DNA from: Mesorhizobium sp. YC-39 | GTDB lineage: Bacteria; Pseudomonadota; Alphaproteobacteria; Rhizobiales; Rhizobiaceae | Direction: 5' to 3' | Length of the DNA stretch: 64,000 bases | Assembly: GCF_025753795.1 (NCBI RefSeq) | Contig: NZ_JAOWPS010000001.1 | Coordinates: 1,949,937 to 2,013,936 of the forward strand | Part shown: positions 8,157-17,003 of the stretch, one piece after another | Position numbering within the stretch: the stretch's first letter is position 1 | Layout: each line of letters starts with the position of its first letter | The notes under the pieces: generated by a model | Databases searched by the model: none | Seen by the model: only the letters and a program-made list of their open reading frames with translations | What the model was told of the DNA's origin: nothing | Translations under genes and position numbers: made by a program

Positions 8157-10136
8157 TTACCCCAGCCTTGCCCGTGCCTTGGCCGTCCAGGCGTTGAACA
8201 GCCGGTCGGCGACGATGCCGATGAAGGCGATGGCGAGGCCGGCGACGATGCCGCGGCCGGAATCGGCCTTGGACAATGCGATGAACACCTCCTGGCCGAG
8301 ATCGCGCGTGCCGACCATGGCGCAGATGATGATCATCGCCAGCGCCATCAGGATCGTCTGGTTGACGCCAAGCATGATCTCCGGCAGCGCCAGCGGCAAT
8401 TGCACGCGAAAGAAGGTCTGACGCTTGGTGCAGCCCGACACCTTCGCCGCCTCGATCAGCGCCGGCGGCACCTGTCGGATGCCGAGATTGGTGTAGCGGA
8501 TGGCCGGCACCACGGCGAAGGCGACGGTGGCGATCATCGCGGTGACGTCGCCGACGCGGAACAGCATCACCACCGGGATGATGAAGCAGAAGGACGGCAG
8601 CACCTGCAGCGTGTCGATGATGGGCGTCACGATCTTCTCGAAACGGTCGCTGCGTGACGCCATCAGCCCGACTGGAATACCGATCAGGCAAGCGATAAAC
8701 GCCGAGATGCCGCATAGATAGACCGTCGCCATGGTCTTTTCCCAGAGGCCGGTGACGGCGCAGAAGGCAGTCAGTGCGGCGACGAGAGCAGCAAGGCGCA
8801 AGCCGGAGAGCTGGTAGCCGGCAAGGCCGAGCAGGAACACCGTACCCAGCCACGGAAAACCTTCGCAGAAGGCGCGCACCGGGTTCAGCACATTGAGGAT
8901 GAGTGCCACGCGGAAGGCTTCGATCATGTCGAAGAAATTGAGCGTGATCCAGTTCACCGCGGCCTTCCACAGCGGCGCAGTGGTGAGGGTCATCGCCTTC
9001 GGCAGCGCCGCGAAGGCTGGCACGAACAGGCTGAGCAACGTGGTGATGGCGAGGATGGCGATTGCCAACGTCAGATTGGGATAGCGCCGCCAGAAGCTTC
9101 GTCTGGCCTCCTGATGGGCGCTGCCCTTTGCCTGCTTGTGGGCGATGGCCTGGCTCAGCCGGTCGAGCGCGATGGCTAGCGCCACGATGGCGAGGCCGGC
9201 TTCCATCGCCTCGCCGACCTTCAGCGCCCTGAGCGCCAGGAGCACATCGTAGCCGAGGCCGCCGGCGCCGATCATCGAGGCGATGATCACCATGTTCAGC
9301 GCCAGCATGATGACCTGGTTGACGCCGACCATCAGCGTCGGTCGCGCCGAGGGCAACAGCACCTTCCACAGTTTCTGCCGCGCCGTGCAGCCGGCCATCT
9401 CGCTGAAATCGTCGATTTCGGACGGCACCCTGGACAGGCCGAGCATCGTCGCCCGCACCATCGGCGGCGTCGCGAAAATCGCTGTCGCGATCATCGCCGA
9501 AACCGGGCTGTTGCCGAACAACAGCAGCATCGGGATCAGATAGGCGAAGGTCGGGATCGTCTGCATCAGATCGAGGGCAGGGGAGACGATGAGCCTTTCG
9601 GCCCACGGCTTGCGCCATGCCCAGATGCCAACGAACAGGCCGGTGACGATACAGAACGGCACGGCGATCGAGATCAGGGCCAGCGTCAGCATGGCGCTGG
9701 TCCATTGGCCGAACAGCGCGATGTAGAGGAAGCAGCCGCCGACCAGCGCGCCGAGCTTCCAGCCGCCGGCGGCGCGTCCGGCGAGGTATGCCGCGGCGCA
9801 GACGCCGACCCAGGACAGGCGCGGCAGCACGAACATGTCGGCGCCATGGCCGATCTTGAAATTCTTGGCCAGAAGATTGAGTGCGAAATCCAGCGGCACA
9901 CCGAGCACGGCGGTGATCGAACGGGTCAGCCAGGAGAAGTTCGACTTTATCCAGCGCATCAGTGCGCTGACCCAGTCGGCAACCGGAATCACCGCCTCGG
10001 TCGGATAGTTGACGGCCCACGACATGCTATCCCGCAACAGGAACACGACCAGCACAGCCGCAAGCGCCAAGGCCCAGATCGCCAGCCAGCGTTGAACTGG
10101 GGGCCTGGATTCGCTGGCGCTTGCCGTCACCGTCAT
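8157..10136 (-). CDS. tmoW: TMAO/betaine-type ABC transporter permease, two ProW-like halves fused
   Basis: A 659-aa inner-membrane protein built of two homologous permease halves (about 1-335 and 345-659). Each has its own coupling loop: EIDDFSEMAGCTARQKLWKV near residue 240 and ALIEAAKVSGCTKRQTFFRV near 559. Each loop is followed by LPSARP or LPLALP and a GVNQ motif. ProW proteins have one such half, so this is a fusion or duplication; the double-length form is the one reported for the TMAO transporter of marine roseobacters. The ATG overlaps the stop of the ATPase gene (ATGA). The substrate is inferred from the neighbours tmm and dmm. Confidence 0.85.
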   Translation of the reverse strand: MTVTASASESRPPVQRWLAIWALALAAVLVVFLLRDSMSWAVNYPTEAVIPVADWVSALMRWIKSNFSWLTRSITAVLGVPLDFALNLLAKNFKIGHGADMFVLPRLSWVGVCAAAYLAGRAAGGWKLGALVGGCFLYIALFGQWTSAMLTLALISIAVPFCIVTGLFVGIWAWRKPWAERLIVSPALDLMQTIPTFAYLIPMLLLFGNSPVSAMIATAIFATPPMVRATMLGLSRVPSEIDDFSEMAGCTARQKLWKVLLPSARPTLMVGVNQVIMLALNMVIIASMIGAGGLGYDVLLALRALKVGEAMEAGLAIVALAIALDRLSQAIAHKQAKGSAHQEARRSFWRRYPNLTLAIAILAITTLLSLFVPAFAALPKAMTLTTAPLWKAAVNWITLNFFDMIEAFRVALILNVLNPVRAFCEGFPWLGTVFLLGLAGYQLSGLRLAALVAALTAFCAVTGLWEKTMATVYLCGISAFIACLIGIPVGLMASRSDRFEKIVTPIIDTLQVLPSFCFIIPVVMLFRVGDVTAMIATVAFAVVPAIRYTNLGIRQVPPALIEAAKVSGCTKRQTFFRVQLPLALPEIMLGVNQTILMALAMIIICAMVGTRDLGQEVFIALSKADSGRGIVAGLAIAFIGIVADRLFNAWTAKARARLG

Positions 10137-11212
10137 GCGCCGGGTCTCGGGTGCTCTATGCCGGCCAGAAGATCGATAACCGCTTGCGGCGTCACCTCGC
10201 CGATCGGCTCGCCGGAGCCGTTGACCACGGCGAACGGTTTGCCGGCGGCAACGATATCTGCCGAGAAGCTCGATATTCTGGCATCCGGCGCCACCGTGCC
10301 GCCATGCTCGCTGCCGTCGCAGGCGCGCATCAGGCTGCGCGCCGAGATCACCTTGGCGCGGTGGACGTCGCGGGTGAATTCGGCGACATAGTCGGTCGCC
10401 GGATTGACCACCAGCTCTTCCGGCGTGCCGATCTGGATGACCTCGCCGTCCTTCATGATGGCGATGCGGTCGGCCAGCCGGATGGCTTCGTCGAAATCAT
10501 GGGTGATGAAGACGATGGTTTTGTGCAGCATGGTCTGCAGCCGCATTAATTCGTCCTGCATCTCGCGGCGGATCAGCGGATCGAGCGCCGAGAACGGTTC
10601 GTCGAGGAACCAGACTTCCGGCTTGGTGGCGAGGCTGCGGGCGATGCCGACACGCTGCTGCTGGCCACCGGACAATTCGCGCGGATAGAAATGCTCGCGT
10701 CCGCGTAAGCCCACAAGTTCGATGACCTCGCGGGCGCGCGCCTCACGCGTCGCCCGATCCTGTCCCTGGATGCCGAGGGGAAAGGCGATGTTCTCCAGCA
10801 CGTTGAGGTGCGGCAAAAGCGCAAAATTCTGGAACACCATGCCCATGCGATGACGTCTGAGTTCGATCAGCGCGGCATCGGATATCTTGAGCAGATCCTT
10901 ACCCTCGAACTCGACCTTGCCATGCGTCGGCTCGACCAGCCGCGACATGCAGCGCACCAGCGTCGACTTGCCCGACCCCGAAAGCCCCATGATGATGAAG
11001 ATCTCGCCCTGGCGGATTTCGAGGTCGACGGCGCGCACTGCGCCCACCAGCCCGGCCGCAGCGACTTCCGCCATGCTGGCCTTGCCGTCGCGCTGGCGGA
11101 TGAAATGCGCCGCGTTCGCCCCGAACAGTTTCCAGACATTGCGGCAGGCAAGTTTTATCGGGCGGGCATCCTTGCCTGCTGTCGTCAAAGTCTGTTCAGT
11201 CGCTTCCGTCAT
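10133..11212 (-). CDS. tmoV: TMAO/glycine-betaine-type ABC transporter ATPase
   Basis: A 359-aa ProV-like ATPase. Walker A is GLSGSGKST (76-84), the Q-loop is in VFQNFALLPH, the ABC signature is LSGGQQQ (180-186), Walker B is VWFLDEP (200-206), and the switch histidine is in FITHDF. The C-terminal 80 residues are a CBS-like regulatory tail as in ProV. The ATG at 11212, behind AGAAGGA, is preferred to an in-frame TTG at 11236. It overlaps tmoW by four bases. It is separated from the binding-protein gene by a strong hairpin that probably lowers ATPase and permease output relative to the binding protein. Confidence 0.9.
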   Translation of the reverse strand: MTEATEQTLTTAGKDARPIKLACRNVWKLFGANAAHFIRQRDGKASMAEVAAAGLVGAVRAVDLEIRQGEIFIIMGLSGSGKSTLVRCMSRLVEPTHGKVEFEGKDLLKISDAALIELRRHRMGMVFQNFALLPHLNVLENIAFPLGIQGQDRATREARAREVIELVGLRGREHFYPRELSGGQQQRVGIARSLATKPEVWFLDEPFSALDPLIRREMQDELMRLQTMLHKTIVFITHDFDEAIRLADRIAIMKDGEVIQIGTPEELVVNPATDYVAEFTRDVHRAKVISARSLMRACDGSEHGGTVAPDARISSFSADIVAAGKPFAVVNGSGEPIGEVTPQAVIDLLAGIEHPRPGA

Positions 11213-11241
11213 TCGGTCGTCCTTCTGGAGTATCAAAGAAT

Positions 11242-11270
11242 GAGGCCCGGCTGATCAACAGCCGGGTCTC
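11242..11270 (-). terminator. Hairpin between tmoX and tmoV (attenuator or mRNA stabiliser)
   Basis: The arms GAGGCCCGGCTG (11242-11253) and CAGCCGGGTCTC (11259-11270) pair with one mismatch around a five-base loop. On the minus strand it is followed by ATTCTTTG, not a clean T-run. Its place directly after the binding-protein gene suits partial termination or 3'-end protection of the tmoX message. Confidence 0.7.
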
Positions 11271-11289
11271 ACTTTTCCAGTCGGAACGA

Positions 11290-12264
11290 TCACTGCGCCC
11301 AGGCTTTCCAGTCGGCTTCGTGGGCCGCGATCCAGGCGGCGGCGACGTCTTCCGGCGTCTTGCCGCCGAGATCGATCTCGCCGCTCATCTTGTTGAGCTC
11401 GTCGGTGTCGACCGTATAGGCTTTCGCCACCTTGTAGGCGATCGGCCATTTGTCCTTCATGCCGGCCCAGGAATATTTCCAGATCTCGCCATGCGGCTTG
11501 CCGCAGTCATATTTGGCGTCGGGATTCGTGCCCCATTTCGGGTCACCGTAACACTCCGGCGTATATTCGGGGAATTCGACCCATTCGCCCTTGTATTTGG
11601 CCGGCGCCCAATGCGGCGAATAGACCCAAAGCATGATCGGCGCCTTGCGCTGATAGGCTGAATCGAGCTCGGCGAACATCGCCGCGTCGGTGCCGGCATG
11701 GATGACGGTGAAGGGCAGCTTCAGCGCCTCGACGCGTTCGTCGTCAAAGCCTTCCCAGGTCACCGGGCCGCCGAGATAACGACCCTTCGGGGCCGTCTCG
11801 GCCGTCGAAAACGCTTCGGCGCATTTGGGGTCCTTCAGCGCTTCCCAGTTGGGCAGGCCGGGGCATTTCTCCTTCATGTATTCGGGAAACCACCACTCTT
11901 CCTTGGCCTTCGGCCCGAGCTTGCCGAGCCGTTCGGTCTGCCCGGTCGCGTCGGAAGCCTTCATGGCTTCGCCGGCCGTCGTGTCCCAGAATTCCATGCC
12001 GACATCGAGGTCGCCATTGGTGAGACCGGTGGTCAGGCTGGAGAGATAATCGGCGGTCGGATACTCCACCGTGTAGCCGAGCTTTTCAAGGATGCCGCCG
12101 AGGATCTTGGCGTTCAGGTTGACGCTGGTCCAGTCGAACAGCGCGATCTTGATCGGGTCGTTGGATTCAGGTGCGGCCGCTTGCGCCACCGGCGCCAGTG
12201 TGTTTGCGGCGGCAAGTATTAAGGCTCCCATTGATACCTTGGAAATCATGCTCCGAAGTGACAT
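11290..12264 (-). CDS. tmoX: TMAO/quaternary-amine ABC transporter periplasmic binding protein
   Basis: A 324-aa secreted binding protein. The Sec signal peptide spans residues 1 to about 29, ending AQAA, with no lipobox. The mature protein is of the OpuAC/ProX type and rich in Trp (FDW, EFWDT, EEWWFP, PVTWEGF, WVYSPHW), which suits cation-pi caging of a trimethylated nitrogen. A Cys-bearing insert (PECYGDPKWGTNPDAKYDCG) resembles the loop noted in marine TmoX. The ATG at 12264 follows AGGAGA. TMAO is the best guess; glycine betaine or choline cannot be excluded. Confidence 0.85.
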   Translation of the reverse strand: MSLRSMISKVSMGALILAAANTLAPVAQAAAPESNDPIKIALFDWTSVNLNAKILGGILEKLGYTVEYPTADYLSSLTTGLTNGDLDVGMEFWDTTAGEAMKASDATGQTERLGKLGPKAKEEWWFPEYMKEKCPGLPNWEALKDPKCAEAFSTAETAPKGRYLGGPVTWEGFDDERVEALKLPFTVIHAGTDAAMFAELDSAYQRKAPIMLWVYSPHWAPAKYKGEWVEFPEYTPECYGDPKWGTNPDAKYDCGKPHGEIWKYSWAGMKDKWPIAYKVAKAYTVDTDELNKMSGEIDLGGKTPEDVAAAWIAAHEADWKAWAQ

Positions 12265-12635
12265 GCTTGTTCTCCTGTCAAGCTCTGGTGAAGATTCGTT
12301 CCCGTCTCGCGTCTTTTTCTGATTGTGTTGGAAAAGCTGGTCGCAGCGCAAGGCCTTGGCGCCACAATGCTATCGCCGCCGATGCCGGCGCGGAAGGGTG
12401 GGTGCCAAATCTGATGAAGATGTCGTGCGGGGACGGGCTGCGTCATGGCATCAGGTGGAACGCTGCGCAAGCAGCCATCCGCGGATCGATCGCCGGTCTT
12501 GCAGTGCCGTGAAACCTGCGAGCCATCAAGGTCCCATGATCCCTGGCCGGCGAACCTTATGGCCCGCCAAGGCCGTTTCATGGGATGAAATTATATATAC
12601 CAAGGTTCATATTGCGCAAACGCATAATGCGACCA

Positions 12636-12685
12636 GAGCATCGGACCGAAAAGTGTGAGGCGGTTTTCGGATATTTCCGATGCTC
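12636..12685. repeat. REP-like palindrome, copy 2 (GAGCATCGGA...TCCGATGCTC)
   Basis: Perfect 10-bp arms GAGCATCGGA and TCCGATGCTC enclose CCGAAAA-gtgtgaggcgg-TTTTCGG, the same core as the copy at 6248-6316. It lies in the 451-bp gap 12265-12715 between tmoX and the SDR genes. The rest of that gap holds the unrecognised tmoX promoter and no gene I can support. Confidence 0.75.
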
Positions 12686-12715
12686 GAGCAACGAACATCG
12701 CGCAATTGGGTGTTC

Positions 12716-13501
12716 TCACGACATGATCAGGCCGCCATCGACATTGATGGTCTGGCCGGTGATGTAGGCGGCGTCGTCGCTGGCCAGAAAGCTGACCAGG
12801 CCGGAAACGTCCTCGCCGCTGCCGGCGCGGCCCATCGGGATGTTCCTAACCCATTCGGCCATCAGCTCGCCGGGCTTGTAATCGCCCATCAGTCTGCCCC
12901 ATGCCGCGTCATTGTAGGCCCACATATCGGTGTCGATGATGCCGGGGCAGATCGCATTGACGGTGATCTTCTCCTTCGCCACCTCCTTGGCCAGGCTCTG
13001 GGTGATGCCGACGACGCCGAACTTCGACGCTGCATAATGCGGCGTGTAGATAAAACCCTGGCGCGCCTGGCCGGAGGCGGTGTTGATCAGCCGTCCGCCG
13101 TCGCCATGCTTGCGCATGCGCGCAATCGCCTCCTGGCAGCACAGGAACACGCCTTTGGTGTTCACCGCCATCACCTTGTCCCACTCTGCCTCGGTCATCG
13201 CCTCGATCCTGGCAATGGTGATGACGCCGGCATTCTGCACCGAAATGTCGACGCGGCCGAATTCTTGTTCGGCCAGATCATAGAGCGCTGCGACCTCGTC
13301 CTTCTTGGTCACGTCCATCCGCATTGACGCGACCTTGGCGCCTTCCGCCTTCAGGCTGGCGGCGACTTCGTCGACGCGCGGGTCGATGGCGCTGACGACG
13401 ACTGCAGCACCCTCAGCCGCGAAGCGCCGTGCCATGGCCGCGCCGATGCCGCCGCTGGCGCCCGTGACGACCGCAGTTTTTCCCTGGAAACGCTTCTGCA
13501 C
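12716..13501 (-). CDS. Short-chain dehydrogenase/reductase (sugar or polyol type)
   Basis: A 261-aa classical SDR: cofactor motif TGASGGIG (residues 13-20), NAG motif in SVQNAGVIT, catalytic Ser in NTASGQ, and YxxxK as YAASK. It would oxidise or reduce a sugar alcohol or keto sugar with NAD(P). The start is a GTG at 13501 behind GGAGAGA, 12 nt after the previous SDR gene. It is the last gene of the SDR/sugar ABC operon, so its substrate is probably a derivative of the imported carbohydrate. Confidence 0.88.
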   Translation of the reverse strand: MQKRFQGKTAVVTGASGGIGAAMARRFAAEGAAVVVSAIDPRVDEVAASLKAEGAKVASMRMDVTKKDEVAALYDLAEQEFGRVDISVQNAGVITIARIEAMTEAEWDKVMAVNTKGVFLCCQEAIARMRKHGDGGRLINTASGQARQGFIYTPHYAASKFGVVGITQSLAKEVAKEKITVNAICPGIIDTDMWAYNDAAWGRLMGDYKPGELMAEWVRNIPMGRAGSGEDVSGLVSFLASDDAAYITGQTINVDGGLIMS

Positions 13502-13513
13502 TTTTCTTCTCTC

Positions 13514-14278
13514 CTACCAGCAGACGAAGCCGCCATCGACGATCAGGTCGATGCCGGTGACGAAACTCGAAGCGCGGCTGGCCAGGAACACGGTCGGGCC
13601 GACCATTTCCTCCGGCGTCGCCATGCGCCCCATCGGCGTGTCGCGCTCGAATATCTTGACCTGGTCCGCGACCTCCGGCCGCCTGTTCATCGGCGTCAGC
13701 GTGTAGCCGGGGCTGACCACGTTGACGCGCAGGCCGCGATCGGCCCATTCCATGGCGAGGCTCTTCGACATGTGGATGACGGCCGCCTTCGACGAATTGT
13801 AATGCGCCTGGGTCAGCCCGCGGTTGACGATCGAGCCCGACATCGAGGCGATGTTGATGATCGAGCCCTTGCGTCGTTTGAGCATGGTGCGCGCCTCCGC
13901 CTGGCAGGACAGGAACACGCCGCTGACGTTGACGTCGTAGAGCTTCTGCCACTTCCCCAGTGGCAGCGTCTCGGCCGGCTCAGCCCCGGCAATCCCGGCA
14001 TTGTTGACGGCGATGCTCAGCGCGCCGAGTTCTTTTTCCGTGCGCTCGACCGCCGCCGCCAGGTCGCTTTCGGAGGTCACCGTCCCGGTCAGCACCAGTG
14101 CCTGGCGGCCGAGCGCCGTGATCTGGTGCGCCGTCTCTTCCAGCCCGCCCTTCGAGGCGTGGCCGAAACAGGCGATGTCGGCGCCGGCCTCGGCGAGCCC
14201 GATGGCTATCGCTTGCCCGATGCCGCTGCCGGCGCCGGTCACCAGCGCTACCTCTCCATGAAGATCGAATAGTGTCAT
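13514..14278 (-). CDS. Short-chain dehydrogenase/reductase (sugar or polyol type)
   Basis: A 254-aa classical SDR: TGAGSGIG (15-22), NNAGIAG, Ser in IASMSGS, and YNSSK. The C-terminus GTGIDLIVDGG-type ending fits the 3-oxoacyl reductase/sugar dehydrogenase branch. The ATG at 14278 has GAGGGA upstream. It lies between the ABC ATPase gene and the second SDR and is translated from the same operon. The two SDRs differ along most of their length, so they are not a recent duplication and may act on successive carbons of one polyol. Confidence 0.88.
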   Translation of the reverse strand: MTLFDLHGEVALVTGAGSGIGQAIAIGLAEAGADIACFGHASKGGLEETAHQITALGRQALVLTGTVTSESDLAAAVERTEKELGALSIAVNNAGIAGAEPAETLPLGKWQKLYDVNVSGVFLSCQAEARTMLKRRKGSIINIASMSGSIVNRGLTQAHYNSSKAAVIHMSKSLAMEWADRGLRVNVVSPGYTLTPMNRRPEVADQVKIFERDTPMGRMATPEEMVGPTVFLASRASSFVTGIDLIVDGGFVCW

Positions 14279-14321
14279 CGTCGGTCCCTCTGCTCCAACC
14301 GCCGTATCTCCCTGAAATGAA

Positions 14322-14345
14322 GGGGCGCCAGTCCTGCTGGCGCCC
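14322..14345 (-). terminator. Hairpin after the sugar ABC ATPase gene
   Basis: Perfect 10-bp arms GGGGCGCCAG and CTGGCGCCCC enclose a four-base loop. Minus-strand continuation is TTCATTTC, a weak T-tract. It could partly terminate transcription between the ABC transporter and the two SDR genes. Confidence 0.6.
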
Positions 14346-14406
14346 CGCGCGGTCCGGTGCCTGGGAGGATATCACCTGCTGCGCTTTGTTCCGATTCTTT
14401 GCTTCC

Positions 14407-15930
14407 CTAGCTTGTCGCGAGTTCCATCACCGCGACATTGCTGGCCTCGCTGCGGTCGAGAATGCCGCGCTGGCGCCCGCGGCTCAGCACCAGCACGCGA
14501 TGCGACAGGCCAAGCACCTCCTCGAGGTCGGAGCTCACCACGACCACCGCCATGCCGGAACGGGCGAGGTCGGCAATCACATCGTAGATCGCCGCGCGCG
14601 CGCCGACATCGATGCCGCGCGTCGGCTCGTCGAGGATGAACACCTTGGGCGGACGCGACACCCATTTGGCGATGATCACCTTCTGCTGGTTGCCGCCGGA
14701 AAGCTTGCTGACCGCCTGGTTTGGCTTGCCCTTGACGCCGAGCCTGGAGATGCCGGCCTCGGCGAATTTCTGCACCGCCTTGGGAAACACCCAGCCCTTC
14801 GGCGCGACATGGTCGAAATTGCCGAAAGCCAGATTCTCGCCAATGGTCTGGTCGAGCACCACGCCTTGCGCCTTGCGGTCCTCCGGCACCAGCACGACGC
14901 CGGCCTTGATCGCCGCCGCCGGGCCATTGAGATGCACCGGCTTGCCCGCGACGCGCACCGAGCCCGACGAGATCGGATCGGCGCCGGCGATCGCCCGCAC
15001 CAGTTCCGTGCGTCCGGCGCCGATCAGCCCGGCTATGCCGAGGATTTCGCCGGCCCTGACCGAGAAGCTGACATTGTTGAAGCTCTTCTCCGGCGAGGAC
15101 AGATTCTCGACCGCAAGCAGCGTCTGGTCGCCCGGCGGCGACAGTTGCGGGAACATCCGCTCAACGCTGCGGCCGACCATCTGCTCGACCACGGTGCGCA
15201 CCGGGATGTCGGCGCGTTCGTGGCGGGCGACGATGCGGCCGTCGCGCATCACCACCACGCGGTCGGCGATCTCGGCGATCTCGTCCAGCCGGTGGCTGAT
15301 ATAGATGAAGGACATGCCTTCGGCTTTGAGTTTGCGGATCTGTTTGAACAGCAGTTCCGTTTCCTCGCCGCCAAGAGCGGCCGTCGGTTCGTCGAAGATC
15401 AGAAGCTCGGCATTGAGCGTCAGCGCCTTGGCGATCTCGACCTGCTGCTGGGCGGCGATGCGCAGCGTGCGAACCTTGCGCTCAGGCGAGACGTCGAGGC
15501 CGAGGCGCTTCAGTTGCGCCGATGCCTGCGCATTCATCGCCGCGCGGTCGATGCGGCCGCCGCGCATCGGCAGGCGCCCGACATAGACATTCTCCGCCAC
15601 CGATAGGTCCGGCAGCAGCTTCAGTTCCTGATGGATCATGCCGACGCCGGCATCGATGGCCGCGGCGGGGGAGGCGGGGGAGTAGGACTTCCCCCGCCAG
15701 GTGATGGTGCCGGCATCGGGCTTGGTCGAGCCGGCGATGATGTTTGAGACGGTCGACTTGCCGGCGCCGTTCTCGCCGAGCAGCGCCACGACCTCGCCCG
15801 GCCGCACCTCGAAGCTCGCATCGGCCAGGACCTGGACCGGTCCATAGCTCTTGCAGAGGCCGCTGACAAAGAGCCCATTGTGCGGGCTCTCGCCATAGTG
15901 AGGATCAGGAGGCATCGTTGCGCTCGTCAA
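14407..15930 (-). CDS. Sugar ABC transporter ATPase (CUT2, RbsA type, two ATPase domains)
   Basis: A 507-aa tandem ATPase. The first domain has an intact Walker A (LLGENGAGKST) and LRIAAQQQ as its degenerate signature. The second domain has GLIGAGRTE in place of Walker A, and LSGGNQQK plus VFILDEPTRGID. This is the usual CUT2 arrangement in which the second nucleotide site is altered. It starts 19 nt after the binding-protein stop with no hairpin between them, unlike the other ABC operons here. Confidence 0.9.
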   Translation of the reverse strand: MTSATMPPDPHYGESPHNGLFVSGLCKSYGPVQVLADASFEVRPGEVVALLGENGAGKSTVSNIIAGSTKPDAGTITWRGKSYSPASPAAAIDAGVGMIHQELKLLPDLSVAENVYVGRLPMRGGRIDRAAMNAQASAQLKRLGLDVSPERKVRTLRIAAQQQVEIAKALTLNAELLIFDEPTAALGGEETELLFKQIRKLKAEGMSFIYISHRLDEIAEIADRVVVMRDGRIVARHERADIPVRTVVEQMVGRSVERMFPQLSPPGDQTLLAVENLSSPEKSFNNVSFSVRAGEILGIAGLIGAGRTELVRAIAGADPISSGSVRVAGKPVHLNGPAAAIKAGVVLVPEDRKAQGVVLDQTIGENLAFGNFDHVAPKGWVFPKAVQKFAEAGISRLGVKGKPNQAVSKLSGGNQQKVIIAKWVSRPPKVFILDEPTRGIDVGARAAIYDVIADLARSGMAVVVVSSDLEEVLGLSHRVLVLSRGRQRGILDRSEASNVAVMELATS

Positions 15931-15949
15931 CTCTCAGACATACCAGGTC

Positions 15950-16888
15950 TCAAGGGTGCTTGGCGATAAACTGCTCGACATTGTCCTTGGTGGTCAGCGT
16001 CGCGTCCTGAAGCTGTTCGGCGGGAATGCTCTCGCCTGCCACCAGCTTGATCGCCGCATCGACCGCAAGCCGGCCCATGCCTTGCGTCTGCTGCGTCGCG
16101 GTGACGTCGAAGACGCCGTCCTTGAGTGCCTTGAGCGCCGCCACGTCGCCGTCGAAGCCGGCCACCCAGACCTTGTGGCCGGGATTGGCGACCTTGACCG
16201 CCTGCGCGGCGCCCAGCGCCAGCGCGTCGGCCTGGCCGAAGACGATCGACACGTCGGGATGCGATTGCAGCAGATCCTGCGTCAGCTTGAAGCCTTCATC
16301 TTGATGCCAGCCTTCGCTCCATAACTCGCCGACCACCTTGACGTCGGGATAGGCGGCCAGTGCCTCGCCGCAGCCCTTCGAACGGTCGACCTCCGGCGTC
16401 GTGCCCTTCTGGCCATGGATGATGATCATTTCGCCCTTGCCGCCGGCCTGCTTGGCGATGTAGTCGCACACCGCCTTGGCCGAGGCGACGCTATTGGTGG
16501 CGATGAAGGTGTCGCCCGGCGCGCCGTCGGCATTGCGGTCGACATTGACGACCGGAATGCCGGCAGCCTTGGCGGTCTTGGTTGGCACGGTGGCGGCAGT
16601 GGCGCCGGCCGGGATGTAGATCAGCGCGTCGATGTTCTGCGTGATCAGGTCCTGCACCTGGCTGACCTGCGTCGCCGAATCGCCCTTGGCGTCGACGGTG
16701 ACGACTTCGATGCCCTTTTCCTTGGCGTAGGCTTCGACGGACTGCTTGATCTGGTTGAAGAAGTCGGCCTGCAGATTGGCGACGGCGAGGCCGAGCTTCT
16801 TGGCCTCCTTGGCCGAAGCCATGTCGGTGAGTCCGAGCAGCGGAATGACGGCCGCGGCGGCAAGCACGAGTGAACGTTTGGTCAGCAT
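15950..16888 (-). CDS. Sugar ABC transporter periplasmic binding protein (ribose-type)
   Basis: A 312-aa secreted protein of the PBP1/RbsB class. The signal peptide is about residues 1-26 (ending MASA-K). The mature part reads KLGLAVANLQADFFNQIKQSVE, then DLITQNIDALIYIPAG and VNVDRNADG, as in RbsB. The ATG at 16888 follows GGAGG. The sugar is not determinable from sequence. The accompanying SDRs, FGGY kinase and SorC regulator point to a polyol or pentose. Confidence 0.9.
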   Translation of the reverse strand: MLTKRSLVLAAAAVIPLLGLTDMASAKEAKKLGLAVANLQADFFNQIKQSVEAYAKEKGIEVVTVDAKGDSATQVSQVQDLITQNIDALIYIPAGATAATVPTKTAKAAGIPVVNVDRNADGAPGDTFIATNSVASAKAVCDYIAKQAGGKGEMIIIHGQKGTTPEVDRSKGCGEALAAYPDVKVVGELWSEGWHQDEGFKLTQDLLQSHPDVSIVFGQADALALGAAQAVKVANPGHKVWVAGFDGDVAALKALKDGVFDVTATQQTQGMGRLAVDAAIKLVAGESIPAEQLQDATLTTKDNVEQFIAKHP

Positions 16889-16899
16889 GTTTTCCTCCG

Positions 16900-16910
16900 T
16901 TGATATTCAA
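16900..16910. promoter_or_regulatory. TTGA-TAT-TCAA palindrome upstream of the binding-protein gene
   Basis: An 11-bp palindrome immediately upstream of the ribosome site of the sugar binding-protein gene. Related TTGA/TCAA palindromes occur upstream of the oxidoreductase gene at 22873-22888. It is a possible operator within the operon, but short and uncertain. Confidence 0.3.
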
Positions 16911-17003
16911 ACTGTCCCGCCCGCGCACCACGGCGCTCCTTGGCCGAACATTCCCAGTTTCGGATCGACCGATCCGTTTCCGCCCGGATATCCCAGGCGA
17001 ATC

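Noticed and set aside
7744..10020. A single 758-codon minus-strand gene continuing from the GFA frame through tmoW
   Set aside because: Only the last 125 codons look like protein. The rest is the wrong frame of tmoW. The GFA gene has its own ATG and strong ribosome site at 8121.
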